The notes under the pieces were generated by a model that worked only from the letters and a program-made list of their open reading frames with translations, had not been told where the DNA came from and searched no databases. From contig CM073893.1 of assembly GCA_037176705.1 (NCBI GenBank), positions 18,538,074 through 18,602,073 of the forward strand: a stretch of DNA of 64,000 nucleotides. The letters run 5' to 3'. Positions 49,771 to 60,462 of the stretch are shown here, one piece after another. The position numbers and the translations under genes are program-made. Source of the stretch: Molossus alvarezi (Eukaryota; Chordata; Mammalia; Chiroptera; Molossidae). Within the stretch, counting starts at the first letter, position 1. Every line of letters starts with the position of its first letter.

Positions 49771-50033
49771 GCCCTGGCTGGTTTGGCTCAGTGGTAGAGT
49801 GTTGGCCCATGGACCAATGAGTCTCAGGTTCGATTCCAGCCAAGGACACGTACCTCAGTTGTGGTTCATTCCTGGCCCTGGTCAGGGTCATGCGGGAGGC
49901 AACCAGTCATTGTGTCCCTCTCAGGTTATTGTTTTTCTCTCTCTCCCTTTCTCGCCCTCTTCCCCGCACTCTATCTGAAGATAAATAGAAAAAAATATCC
50001 TCAGGTGAGGATAAAAACAATAAATAAATAAAT
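49771..50033 (+). mobile_element. VES SINE
   Basis: gccctggctggtttggctca, ggttcgattccagccaagga, atcctcaggtgaggataaaa. Flanked by aataactt and the imperfect aagtaactt. Confidence 0.92.
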
Positions 50034-50719
50034 AAGTAACTTTTTATGACCAATCTATTGAGCAAGGCAAACTTCTAATTACTGAATATCTTTTGTTCTC
50101 ATCCTAAGAATGACCTTCTTCCCCTCTGAAGCTCCAAGGTGCTTTACGGCATCCTTAGCTGAGAATATACCTCCTTTTCCTTTTCTGTCCCTGAAACTCT
50201 CCTGTCTATGGGGTTCCCATGTATATACAATTAGATTAGGTCATCTTCTCTTGTTACTGCCTCATGTCTATTTGATTATTAGACCAGCTGAAAGAACGTG
50301 GAGGGGCAGAGGAAAGTTTTTACCTCCTTCACACTAACAAACCCAGCTTTCTAAATGTATTTTTAGAAGTCTTACATTTCTAAACATTTTCTTATAATCT
50401 GTCTCTCAAAAACAAATTTTATTTGTAAAGAAACAAAGCAAACCAAAAAATCCCAGCAACTTGAAAATCTTCTACTTACACAAAATAATACTAAGCTATC
50501 AAGAAGTGAAAAGAATAAAGGACTTCAAAGCCATGAAGGAAATAAAGAGCTTTCACAAAGACATTAATGATATACTGAGCTAGTGTGGGGGTTGGGGGAG
50601 TGGTTGACAAATAGGGAATAAAAATGCATAACATTATTAATAATGTTTTACTACTTATAAAACATTTCACATGGGAATTGAAAAAAAAAACAATTCCAAG
50701 AGATATCATTTTATCATAA
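50034..50719. other. Intron 2, nothing recognised
   Basis: No gene or repeat recognised. Confidence 0.4.
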
Positions 50720-52320
50720 AAAGTAAATTCCCTATGTACATGCAGACCTTACACCCATCACAAAAATTAACTCAAAATGGATCATAGCCCTAAATGTAAA
50801 ATGTAAAACTATAAAACTTCAGAAGATAACATAGACGAAAACCTAGATGACTTTGGGCATGACCATTACTTTTTAGATAAAACACTAAAGGCATGATCCA
50901 TGAGAGAAATCAATAATAAACTGGACTTCATTAAAATTAAAAACTGTACTGCAAAAGACAATGTCAAGAGAATGAGAAGACAAGCCATAGACTGGGGACA
51001 AATATTTGCAAGATACGTCTGATGAGAAATTATTATCCAAAATATACAAATAACTTTTGAAACTCAACAATAAAACAAACAACCTAACTAAATATAGGCC
51101 AAAGAACTTAACAGATACCTCACCAAAGATATACAGATGGTGAATGAAAGGATGCACCACATCATATATCATCAGGGCAACACAAATGGAAACAACAAGA
51201 TACCACTACATGCCCATTAGAATGGTCCAAATCCAGAACACTGACAACACCAAATGCTGGGGAGGATGTAGAGCAACAGGAACTCTCATTCTTTGTTGGT
51301 GGGAATGCAAAATGGTGCAGCCACTTTGGAAGACAGTTTGGCAGTTTCTCACAAAACTATACATACTCTCAATATACAATCCAGCAATTATGTTCCTTGG
51401 TATTTACCCAAAGGAGATGAAAACTTATGTCCACACAAAATCTGCACGTGGATGTTTATAGCAGCTTCATTCATAATTGCCATAACTTGGAAGTATCCAA
51501 GATATCCTTCAGTAGGTGAATGGATAAATAAACTGGCACATCCAGACAATGAAATCTTCTTCAATGCCAAAAAAAAATGAGCTATTAAACTATGAAAGGA
51601 CATAAAGAAACCTTAAGTCAGTGATTTTCAACCTTTTTCATCTCATGGCACATAAAAACTAATACTAAAATTGTGCAGCACACCAAAAAATAGATTATAA
51701 CAGACAAAAAATATAGGTATAATTATGATTCAGTCACACTGGGCAGCTATTGTTGTATTGGCTGTCGTCTCTTTTTAATTTGACAGTCTAAGCGCCTCCC
51801 ACTAAATAGTCAGGTATTGCATGTTTTAAAAATTCTTGGGGCACAGCAGTTTAAAATCACTGTGTAAGTGAAAGAAGGCAGTCTGAAAAGGCTACATATG
51901 GTGCGATTCACAACTATATGACATTCTGGGAAAGACAAAACTATGGAAACAGTAATAGAAATAATCAGGGATGGGGGGTGGGGGAGGGATAAATAAATGG
52001 AGCACAGAGAATTTGTAGGCCAGTGAAAATACTCTGTATGATACCATAATGATGGATAAATATCATTATACATTTGTCCAAACCCATAGAATATACACAC
52101 CAAGACTAAATCCTAATGTAAACTATAGAGTTTGAGTAATCACGCTGTGTGAATGTTGGTTCATCAACTGTAACAAATGTACCACTCTGGGAGAGGGCAG
52201 GGATGTGGATAATGAGGGAGGCTACTCATGTGCAGGTGGTATATGGAAAATCTGTGTACTTTTCCCTCAATTGTGCTGTGAACCTAATAGTGCTCTAAAA
52301 ATAGACTTAATTTAAAAATA
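50720..52320 (+). mobile_element. Old L1 3' part, interrupted by a hAT MITE
   Basis: ORF2 C-terminal sequence on plus (CWGGCRATGTLILCWWECKM, EDSLAVSHKTIHTL frames) and a long 3' UTR with tatgacattctgggaaagac and aaatgtaccactctgggaga. More diverged than the other L1s. Confidence 0.8.
51619..51862. mobile_element. Nonautonomous hAT with clear terminal repeats
   Basis: Left cagtgattttcaacct, right agtttaaaatcactg, inverted copies of each other apart from two bases. Interior includes ctcatggcacataaaaacta and gtcaggtattgcatgtttta. An 8-bp duplication is not clean (ccttaagt, tgtaagtg). Confidence 0.8.
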
Positions 52321-52479
52321 GTAAATTCCTCCCATTAAAATTGAATCTCAATACTTATAGGATAAGTTATGAACTCCCTTGCAAGGTATACAAATGTCTT
52401 TATGATCTCATTGCTGTATACCTTTCCATGCTCATTTTCAGTATTTCCCCTCTGAGGCAGCATAGGGAGTTGGGCTGGG

Positions 52480-53030
52480 AATGGAGAATACCAGGGCCAG
52501 AAAGCTAAGCCAAGATAGTCAGTCAGAAAAGACTTGGGATGAGCTGCCTGCGAAGATGACAGCACTCCTCCACTGCCCACTCAGGAACACTGAGGTAGCT
52601 GATTTTCTCTCCCTTCTAACCACCGTCTTAAACTACTGACCTGCATACACAGCTGACCAAGGTTTGGCTGCTATATGACCTCCCTAGGGTGGAAATGAGT
52701 AGTCGGCCATCTTGTCCCCACAGGGCAGGCATGGACACAGTTACCAGGAACATAGTTGGAAAAGGAAGACACCCAACCCTAAAATGGAAAGTTCCCAAAG
52801 CCTGCCTTTTTCAAAAAGCCCACCTTTTCACACAGCCTGCTTTGGCCCAGCTTATAAAAGCAGCCAAGCAGAGCCAGCTGCCCCCCACCCTCTGTCTGTT
52901 CAGAGGACCTCCCTTTCTTCTGTGCTGCCTCTCTTGTCCTCCAGCATAAGCTTAATAAAATCTGTCTGGCAATTTCTCTGGGGTTTCCTTTTGATTTCTA
53001 GCTTGGGGAACCTAAGAACTCCAATGCTGG
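52480..53030 (+). mobile_element. ERV LTR-like segment 1
   Basis: TATA-like cttataaaagcagc (52849-52862) and polyadenylation signal cttaataaaatctg (52949-52962), about 100 bp apart, the usual U3-R spacing in LTRs. No retroviral genes adjoin. Boundaries and family uncertain. Confidence 0.5.
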
Positions 53031-53134
53031 TAATAACTCCACCCAACTTCACCTTTGACATACGAACCACAAATTCTCACTCCTCCAAACTCCATTTGGG
53101 GTCCCTTGGCTTGGCAAATTATTCCATGAAGTGA

Positions 53135-53542
53135 CTGCTGTCTGTCCTGCAAGCTGTACCTGGGTCAGAACGAAGGTCACTTTCTGTAAACCCCCCTTAG
53201 AGACGCCCTGATGGTAACTCACGTTCATTCTAACGTAATAAGCACCCCTCCTGCCTCCTGCTATGTGCTGGTTCCTGGAACAGGCTGTTGTCCTGACCTG
53301 GTCAAGCATGTAAAGTAATTGCCACACCTGCTGCATTCATGTACCTGTACCCGTGCCTATCCACCCCTTTCCCTTATATCATTCTCGGGCCCCTGCAAGT
53401 GGCGAGGGGATCCATTTTGTACTGTAGTCACCCAAGACACACCTCGGATGTAAGTTTCCCTTAATAAATTTGATTAGTGACCAGACTGGAGTGACTAGCC
53501 TCTTTCTTCAGTCTTTCCCTGCTCTCCACTTCCAGAGGTTCA
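53135..53542 (+). mobile_element. ERV LTR-like segment 2
   Basis: A second promoter-like unit: cccttatatcattctcgggc, then ccattttgtactgtagtcac and cccttaataaatttgattag. A different family from segment 1; probably a solo LTR. Confidence 0.5.
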
Positions 53543-53563
53543 TTTTCAGTCTCAGAATTTTTC

Positions 53564-53824
53564 TTTCTTTCTTTTTTTTTTTTTTTATCCTCACCCGAGG
53601 ACATTTTTCCATTTTTTGTTCAGATAGAGCGGGAGGGAGAGAGAGGAAGAGAGAGAGAGAAAAACGTCGACGTGAAAGGGACACATCGAGTGGCTGCCAC
53701 CCGCACGACCAACCAGGGCCGGGGACAAACTGCAACCGAGGTACGTGCCCTTAGCGGGAACCGAACCTGGGTCTCTCCAGACTGCAGGCCGACGCTCCAA
53801 CCACTGAGCCAAACCAGCCAGGGC
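53564..53824 (-). mobile_element. VES SINE, young
   Basis: Perfect duplication agtctcagaatttttc at 53548-53563 and 53825-53840. Confidence 0.96.
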
Positions 53825-53869
53825 AGTCTCAGAATTTTTCATTGGATCTGCATATACGGACACTAAATA

Positions 53870-54087
53870 CGAGGACATTTTTCCATTTTTTGTTCAGATA
53901 GAATGGGAGGGAGAGAGAGAGAGAAACATCGACGTGAAAGGGACACATCGAGTGGTTGCCACCCATACAACCCAACCAGGGCCGGGGACAAACTGCAACC
54001 GAGGTACATGCCCTTAGCGGGAACCGAACCCGGATCTCTCTGGACCGCAGGCCAACGCTCTAACTGCTGAGCCAAACCGGCCAGGGC
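53870..54087 (-). mobile_element. VES SINE lacking its A-rich tail
   Basis: Starts abruptly at gaggacatttttccattttt with no poly-T and ends at accggccagggc; the tRNA head is complete. Flanks share only aatac. Confidence 0.92.
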
Positions 54088-54089
54088 AA

Positions 54090-54312
54090 TACCTGCTTTT
54101 TCTTCATGTCTCAGTGCAAATGCAACCTATCCTGTGAATCCTTCCCTCACTTCCCCATTTAGAGCCTGCCCCTCAGCCTTCAGTCTTGGTGGCATGTCTG
54201 CTTGTATTTTGTACTTGACTCTACCATCTAATTGTATCTTAACTGTTTAAATGCCTAATTTTGTCCCCATTAGAAAGTAAGGATTATGTCTTTTCTTTTT
54301 GCATATCTAGTG
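54090..54312 (+). mobile_element. L2 LINE 3' fragment
   Basis: tcagtgcaaatgcaacctat, gtgaatccttccctcacttc, ccattagaaagtaaggatta: L2 landmarks in order. Confidence 0.75.
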
Positions 54313-55389
54313 TCAAGCAGACAACTTCATCCACAGTAAAGAAAACATCAAAAATGAAAAAGAAAAAGAGTATGGCTATGAATGACCTCATAAGAATACT
54401 GTGGGAATTAAGGATTTACAAAGAAAGTATTTCTGGGGAAAATCTGAAGCAACCTTTTAGCAGAATTACTGGTAAGTCAGAAACTTCAGTAAGCACATGC
54501 AGAATGCAATTATACTTTTATAAGAGGGGGAAAAAAAACAACAACCCTATACTTAACAAAAGATTAAAGGAAAACACCAAAATGTTAAAAGTGATGTGGT
54601 TAGGATGGTGAGAAGCTACGGATAATTTTTTCCCCCTTTTCTCTGTTTTCAAAAATGTCTTAAATGCTTAACTTAACCTATACTGTTTCTATAATGACTG
54701 TGGCCCCCTAAAAATTATTGACAACATTCTAAACTTCCACACCTACCAAATCAAAATGGTGAGAACCACTCCATACACCGAGGAAAATGATGAGAACATA
54801 GCACCCTGCCAAACGAAGGGTAGGAGAAAGAAAACATGTAGGCTGTATATACTTCTAATATATTGGCTTATATGATTATTCTTACAATATATTCCTAGCC
54901 TGTTTTGATCATCTGTTTTGAGATCCAAAAAAATAAGACTACTTACATGGAACAATAGCATTCATAGATTACCTATTACAATAGTAGGTGTTGTGGGTTA
55001 TACCAGGTAAAATAAAGCATGATCTCTATCTTCAAGTAATTGACAGTTTGGTGGGAGAGGGGAAAAACTACCCAGAGGAAATGAGAACAGCATACAATTG
55101 AGTGATAAATTATGTGGTATAGACAATAATCAAACTGGCCAAATCAACATATAAATACCATTAATACCTGATAAAGGCACAGTCAGAAACAGCAGCTGTT
55201 CTATTTTTAGATTGGAAAGATGAGCTGTTAGAGCTAGCAGTTACAAATATCATCCAGAACCATAAAGCTATTTTGCAAATCATAAGGTGTTTTAGTTTGT
55301 TTTTAAGTGTGACAGAAACTGGAGCAATAAAATAAAATTTTAGACATAGCTTTTCTAAATGGTTAGAATTATCTAAGGAAAATATATAC
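54313..55389. other. Intron 2, nothing confident
   Basis: Possible L2/MIR-class relic at about 55010-55080. No gene supported by the 116-codon frame at 54261-54611. Confidence 0.4.
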
Positions 55390-55487
55390 CTGAGAGTTTT
55401 GTCTTTGGGCTTCTACTGCTGGGAAGAGCTCCATCCAGAGACTGAGCAGAGTGAAGAGGTTGACTTTAGAAAGCCTTGGTATTTGAC
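55390..55487 (-). CDS. CDADC1: CDADC1 coding exon 2
   Basis: 98 bp. The acceptor TTTGTAG ends at 55488. The exon completes Gly28 and continues QIPRLSKVNLFTLLSLWMEL, then a polar stretch ending QNSQ, with donor GTATAT at 55389 and phase 0. The hydrophobic run KVNLFTLLSLWMELFP resembles a leucine-rich export-type signal; CDADC1 has been reported to shuttle between nucleus and cytoplasm, but assigning that role to this run is inference. Intron 1 is only about 0.9 kb and partly CpG-rich, so exons 1 and 2 sit close together, far from the rest of the gene. Confidence 0.93.
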
Positions 55488-56241
55488 CTACAAAAGAGAG
55501 GGCAGACACTTTAAAATTTTGCTGATGAAAATAGGAACTAAGCTCAATGCCACTTGGGTGCTGCAGCTTTAGCTCAACTGCTTTAGCCGGAGGAAGAGAA
55601 AAAGGATAAGAGGACAAGAGAATCCAAGCGCTTTCTTAGCAGGAAACTGGCCACCACCTCACTTGCAGTGACTTCCTCCGCACTTTCCAAAGTTGGGGCC
55701 TCTTTCTCCAGCCCTCACACAGCTGCGGGGGGTAAGGTACTCGCTATGGGAAAACAATCCAAAGAAAGTTATGAAAAGTCCTTGCAACTGATGTCATCGT
55801 AGAGCAATCTTTTCTTTGGACTGTGGTGTTTGCAGCAAGGGCAGTGGTTACAACACGGTACTGAAAATGCGGTGACCTCTGAGGGTAAAGCAGCTGAAAT
55901 ATAGAAGTGTGGCGTGTGGTTAATTTCGAAATCAAGTCAAAAGCACGGCTTGGGGAATTTTCAGGCTCGTCATTCCCCGAGATTCCAGCTCTAGATCCCG
56001 GGAGGAAAAGTAAAGGGGTTGGGGCTGCGGTGAGGGGCGCCGTGAGCGCGCGACTTCAAAAGCAGGTGCATCCAGGCCAGGGAATTCCGCTGACCAAGAC
56101 GGGACGTGCCCAGGAGGGGATGAGACGTCCAGGGGCAGAACTGCAAGCGAAGAAGAAGGCAAGGAACCTGGAGTTGAGCGGCTGCAGACACACAGGGCAG
56201 AGCAAAACGCTGCGTGGTGGGAGCGGGTCCGAGGCACTCAC

Positions 56242-56323
56242 CGGTCATGCTGTCAGTCTGGGTGCTGACTGACCGCCCGGGCCCTGCGCTCTCCAGATTT
56301 TGCATCTGCCCTGCTTCTTTCAT
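56242..56323 (-). CDS. CDADC1: CDADC1 coding exon 1 (start codon)
   Basis: Encodes residues 1-27 plus the first base of codon 28, beginning MKEAGQMQNLES and ending DSMT-G. I chose the ATG at 56323 because the following residues match the known N-terminus of CDADC1; an in-frame upstream ATG at 56356 would add 11 residues but is not part of the usual protein. The donor GTGAGT begins at 56241, leaving phase 1. The exon lies in a CpG-rich region, as expected for a housekeeping-type promoter. The encoded segment is polar with no visible domain. The 5' UTR extends upstream for an unknown distance. Confidence 0.93.
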
Positions 56324-56379
56324 CCCCAGCCTAGCGGCCTGCGCAGCCCAGAACACCTCTCGCTATTAGGCATGATCTT

Positions 56380-56510
56380 GGCCCCACATACTCCACCTCC
56401 CGCCTCCTCCCAGCTGCAGCACAGCAGAGCCAACTGGGCGCGGCCAGATGACGTGGAGCCCCACGGCCACTTCCGGGCGCTTCGGCGACGTCATAGCAAG
56501 GCAGGGACTC
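56380..56510 (-). promoter_or_regulatory. CDADC1: CDADC1 CpG-island promoter
   Basis: The CpG-dense stretch from about 55970 to 56560 surrounds exon 1. About 125-170 bp upstream of the start codon are a CRE-like half-site tgacgt (56449-56454), an ETS-type acttccgg (56469-56476) and a second CRE-like cgacgtca (56486-56493). There is no TATA box in the usual place. This is the layout of a TATA-less housekeeping promoter. The transcription start site cannot be fixed from sequence alone. Confidence 0.65.
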
Positions 56511-56559
56511 CGTGGCGCAGGGCTGCTCCTCCAGGGCCCACCGGTGGGTAGGAAGCACT

Positions 56560-56929
56560 GTGCAATAAGTCACTGGAGGCCGGTGTTTTTCTGTCTTAGG
56601 TATGTGGCTGTCTTCGTTTTACCGAAGTAAGGTTGCTTGAGGATGTCTTGGCTTCAAGTCCCAGGCTGGGCACAGAATGACTGGGTGATGAGGCCTGCCC
56701 AGACTTGAGATTTTGGGTCAGAGAGGGAATAGTGATGGAAACCTGCCCTATCTGTCGTGGCCGAGGTCATAGAAAATCACTGAAGAGAAAGAGATGGGAG
56801 CTGGGGGATCCAGGTAGTTGTTATCATCAGAGATTGGCTGGTGCTGGGGAGCTCAGTGCCAGGACCATCACAAGGGTGTTCTGCTTTGTGGACCCTGAGA
56901 AAGAAGATACCTTATAAGAAGGGCTCCTG
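56560..56929. other. Region upstream of CDADC1, nothing recognised
   Basis: The short open frame at 56705-56917 contains CPICRGRGH but has no support as a gene. Confidence 0.4.
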
Positions 56930-57530
56930 GTGGCCAACTGGGCTAAAATTTAAAAGCAGAGCCTAGCAGCCATTTCTAAACAGGGGCCTCATGCAATGGC
57001 ATTTCAAGGAGATGCCTTCCCTGAACTGCCTGCCTGCACTGTGTCCTGCCATCTGAACCAGCCCTTGTAAAGGAGTTCCTAGAATTGCATTACAACCAAC
57101 AGGACTGAGACTGTCCCCATCCAATCGGAGCTGTGCAGCTATATTTCCATTAGCATTTTCACTGACCAATCAAGACAGTGCTTTTTTGGGACTGTCATAC
57201 TGGGAGGATTTGAAGTCCTCATTTGCAATCAGGAACCAAGGACAGGGACTTCTGTCTATGTAAGTCAGCTCACCTCTGACTCTAATAGTGCATTTTCCCC
57301 TTTCCATGGAAGACTGAAGACTGGGTGTTCCAGCTGGAGCAGAAACAGCTAGTTGTCATGCTGCTTCATAATTGAACTCTTCCACAATACTGCTGTTTTG
57401 CATTTGAGCTGTTTGCATTGAATAAAGTTTCCTTCTTCACCACACCTCAAATTGGGGGTTACTGTGGACTTGAATTGGCACCAATGACCATTGGTGGACA
57501 ACTTCTTATCAAACTCATGAAGACATTAAG
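56930..57530 (+). mobile_element. Solo LTR-like element upstream of CDADC1
   Basis: CCAAT-type actgaccaatcaagacagt (57161-57179) and polyadenylation-like ttgaataaagtttccttctt (57418-57437), followed by ccacacctcaaattgggggt. This looks like an ERV solo LTR; family not identified. Its orientation is opposite to CDADC1. Confidence 0.5.
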
Positions 57531-57542
57531 AGATAGAACTGT

Positions 57543-57750
57543 GGCCCTAGCCAGTGTGGCTCAGTTGGTTTAATCATCCAATATTCTGAAAGATGGCTGG
57601 TTCGATTATTCATCAGGGTACATAACCCAGGTTGTGGGTTTGATCCCCAATTGGGGTGCATACAGGAGGCAACAGATTGACGTTTCTCTCTTCCTCTCTC
57701 TAAAATCATTTAAAAACATATCCTTGGGTGAGGAAAAAATAAAAAGAGAT
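57543..57750 (+). mobile_element. VES SINE, older subfamily
   Basis: ccctagccagtgtggctcag, ggttgtgggtttgatcccca, tccttgggtgaggaaaaaat. Confidence 0.9.
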
Positions 57751-58059
57751 ATGGAATTGTAATTATGACATGGGTGAGTGTAGGAGGAGGTAGCACAAGT
57801 GGCCCCTGGAAAATCTGAGAAATACCTGACGTTGCAGATTTCTGCCCAGTGCATTTTATTTTATAAGTGTCCCAGGCATGACTCAAAATGAAGACCCTCC
57901 CTTCTCATGACTCAGCCTAGTTTCCATCACCAACTCATTCTGTTATCACAACTTGAAATATTGACAAATAACTGCTTTGGGAAAGCAAAAGCTAAATGTT
58001 ATTAAAGTGCATCATTTTGTAAAGGACTGAAGTGAAAATCTTTAGTGTTCAAGGTTATG
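57751..58059. other. Intergenic, nothing recognised
   Basis: No feature recognised. Confidence 0.4.
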
Positions 58060-58429
58060 GCTGTGGTTCATTCATTTTTACTATTGTATAGTACCACAAT
58101 TTAGCCATATTTGAGCTAAGAGAAAATTGGACCATCTCCAGCTCTTTGCTATTGCAAACAATGTTGCTATAAACATTTTTGTATATGTTTCCTCATGTTC
58201 TTTTAAAAAACTTTCTTTAGAGACTATACTTAGGAGTAGAATTTTTGTATTGTTACTGTCTATTTACCAAAAAATGCTGAAAAGTTTTTCAAATAGATTA
58301 GACCAATTTACATAGCCCTATATCACCACTAATTCCTGGTATTGTCAAGCTTTTAATGTTTGCCAGTCTGGCTGGTATAAAAGAGTATCTTGTGGTTTTT
58401 ATTTTCCCTGATTTTTATTTATTTTATTT

Positions 58430-58677
58430 ATTTTTTATCCTCACCCAAGGACATTTTTCCATTTTTTTGTTCAGATAGATTAGGAGGGAGAGAGAGGAAG
58501 AGAGAGAGAGAGAGAAACATCAACATGAAAGGGACACATCGAGTGGCGGCCACCCACACAACCCATCCAGGGCCGGAGACAAACTGCAACCGAGGTACGT
58601 GCCCTTAGCGGGAACTGAACCCAGGTCTCTCTGGCCCGCAGGCCAACGCTCTAACCGCTGAGCAAAACCGACCAGGG
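58430..58677 (-). mobile_element. VES SINE, young
   Basis: Flanked by tattttccctgattttta on both sides (right copy starts at 58679). Confidence 0.94.
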
Positions 58678-59071
58678 CTATTTTCCCTGATTTTTAAAAA
58701 TTAAACTTTTGGGGTGACATTGCTTAATAAAATTATATAGGTTTCAAGTGTACAATTAAATAATATAACATCTGTATATTGCATTGTGTGTTTACCACCC
58801 ACCTGATTTTTACTTTGGTTGAACATCTTGTCATATGTTGGTTGGCTATACATGTGTCTTCTTTATAAAATGCCCATTAATCACTTTTCTCTGTGATTGT
58901 TTCTTATTTCTTATTCATTTTTAAGCATTCTTTATAAAATCTGGATATTCATTCTCAGTTGAGTGTTTATATGACACATATCTTTACCCCATTTGCCATT
59001 TGCTTTTTCAGTTACTTTATATGTCTTTCAGTGCACAATTCTTTATTTTAATGTGCCAAATATAGCAATAA

Positions 59072-59313
59072 TGTTTTTTTGTTGTTAATCCTCACTGGAA
59101 GATATTTTTTCCATTGATATTTAGAGAGAGTGGAAGAGAGAGAGGGAGGGAGAGGGAGGGAAAAGAGCATCGATATGAGAGACACATCGATTGGTTGCCT
59201 CCTGCACCAGAATCAAACCTGCAACCCAGGTACATGCTCTTGATCGGAATCAAACCCATGACCCTTTTGTCCATGGGCCAACACTCTAACCACTGAGCAA
59301 AACTGGCTAGGGC
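59072..59313 (-). mobile_element. VES SINE, older subfamily
   Basis: ttaatcctcactggaagata, gcatcgatatgagagacaca, ending aaaactggctagggc. Confidence 0.9.
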
Positions 59314-59324
59314 ATAATCATATT

Positions 59325-59586
59325 CTTTTTTTTTTTTTTTTTATCCTCACCCAAGGACATTTTTTTTTTTTTTGCATTTATCTTCAGATAGAGTGGGAGG
59401 GAGAGAAGGAGGAAGAGAGAGAAACATCGATATGAGAGAGACACATAGAGTAGTTGCCACCCACATGACCCCAACCGGGGCCGGGGACAAGCTGCAACCA
59501 AGGCACTGCCCTTAGTGGGAACCAAACCCGGGCCTATTTGGTCTGCGGGCCGACGCTCCAACCGCTGAGCCAAACCGGGCAGGTCT
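59325..59586 (-). mobile_element. VES SINE, young
   Basis: T-run, ttatcctcacccaaggacat, gagccaaaccgggcaggtc. Only about 10 bp from the previous SINE. Confidence 0.93.
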
Positions 59587-59985
59587 CTGTATCTTTTAAA
59601 AAAGTCTTTCCTACCAAAGGTTACAAAGATATCCTGTTATATGTCCTTTCACATTTATATCCTTTGCATGTAGAATTCATTTTTGTGTATGGTGTGATGT
59701 AGGGATCCAATGTTATTTTTCATTTGGATAATCAATTGTCCCAGTGCTATTTCTTCATTGATCTTCAGTGTCACCTGTCATAAATCAAATTACCATATAC
59801 ACATAAGTCTGTTTCTGGGCTTTACACATTATTAGTTTATTATACATTATTACACATTATTAGTTTATTATACCCCCTCGAAAACACCTTTATTTTCTTC
59901 AGAAAAAAATTTGGATATTTTTGGTGCTTTAATATTCTATGTAAGTTTTAAAATCATATTGTCACCTTCTTTAAAAAATTCCAAT

Positions 59986-60250
59986 TGTGCCCTGGCCGGT
60001 TTGGCTCAGCGGTTAGAGCATCAGCCTGCGGTCTGGAGAGACCCGGGTTCAGTTCCCGCTAAGGGCACGTACCTCGGTTGCAGTTTGTCCCCGGCCCTGG
60101 TTGGTTGTGCGGGTGGCTACCACTCAATGTGTCCCTTTCACATCGATGTTTCTCTCTCTCTCTGTTCCTCTCTCTCCCTCCTACTCTACCTGAACAAAAA
60201 ATGGAAAAATGTCCTCGGGTGAGGATGATAAAAAAAAAAAAAAAAAATTC
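59986..60250 (+). mobile_element. VES SINE, young
   Basis: gccctggccggtttggctca to tcctcgggtgaggatgataa and an A-run. Flanked by aaattccaat. Confidence 0.96.
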
Positions 60251-60257
60251 CAATGGA

Positions 60258-60462
60258 GCCCTGGCTGGTGTGGCTCAGTTGGTTAAGTGTCATCCTGTGC
60301 ACCAAAAGGTTGCCAGTTCGATTCCCAGTCAGGGCACATACCCAGGTTTCAGGTTCTATCCCCAGTTGGGTTATGTACAGGAGGCAACTGATCAATGTTT
60401 CTTTCTCATATAAATGTTTCTCTCTCTTTCTTCCTCTTTAGAAACATATTACAAATAATTTT
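60258..60462 (+). mobile_element. VES SINE, older subfamily, same target site
   Basis: gccctggctggtgtggctca, caccaaaaggttgccagttc; flanked left by aattccaatgga and right by atttcaatgga. Confidence 0.93.

Larger units (their letters stand above)
1355..56323 (-). other. CDADC1: CDADC1 gene span (start codon through coding exon 7)
   Basis: Seven minus-strand exons join with consistent phase into one open frame of 1,223 nt (407 codons plus 2 nt) matching vertebrate CDADC1, a protein of about 514 residues with two zinc-dependent deaminase-like domains. CDADC1 (also NYD-SP15) has been reported as a nucleo-cytoplasmic cytidine deaminase and more recently as a vertebrate dCTP deaminase. Every intron starts GT and ends AG on the minus strand. 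Intron lengths are about 0.9, 18.8, 3.5, 11.4, 8.0 and 11.3 kb, expanded by the transposons listed here. No in-frame stop or frameshift is seen in any exon, so the gene looks functional. The remaining exons, including the second-domain P-C-x-x-C zinc site, lie left of position 1. Confidence 0.96.

Noticed and set aside
55907..56272. 121-aa frame opposite CDADC1 exon 1
   Set aside because: High-GC CpG-island DNA gives long chance frames; overlaps the coding exon on the other strand.
56705..56917. 70-aa frame with CPICRGRGH, zinc-finger-like
   Set aside because: Short, no second metal-binding pair, no splice or conservation evidence.
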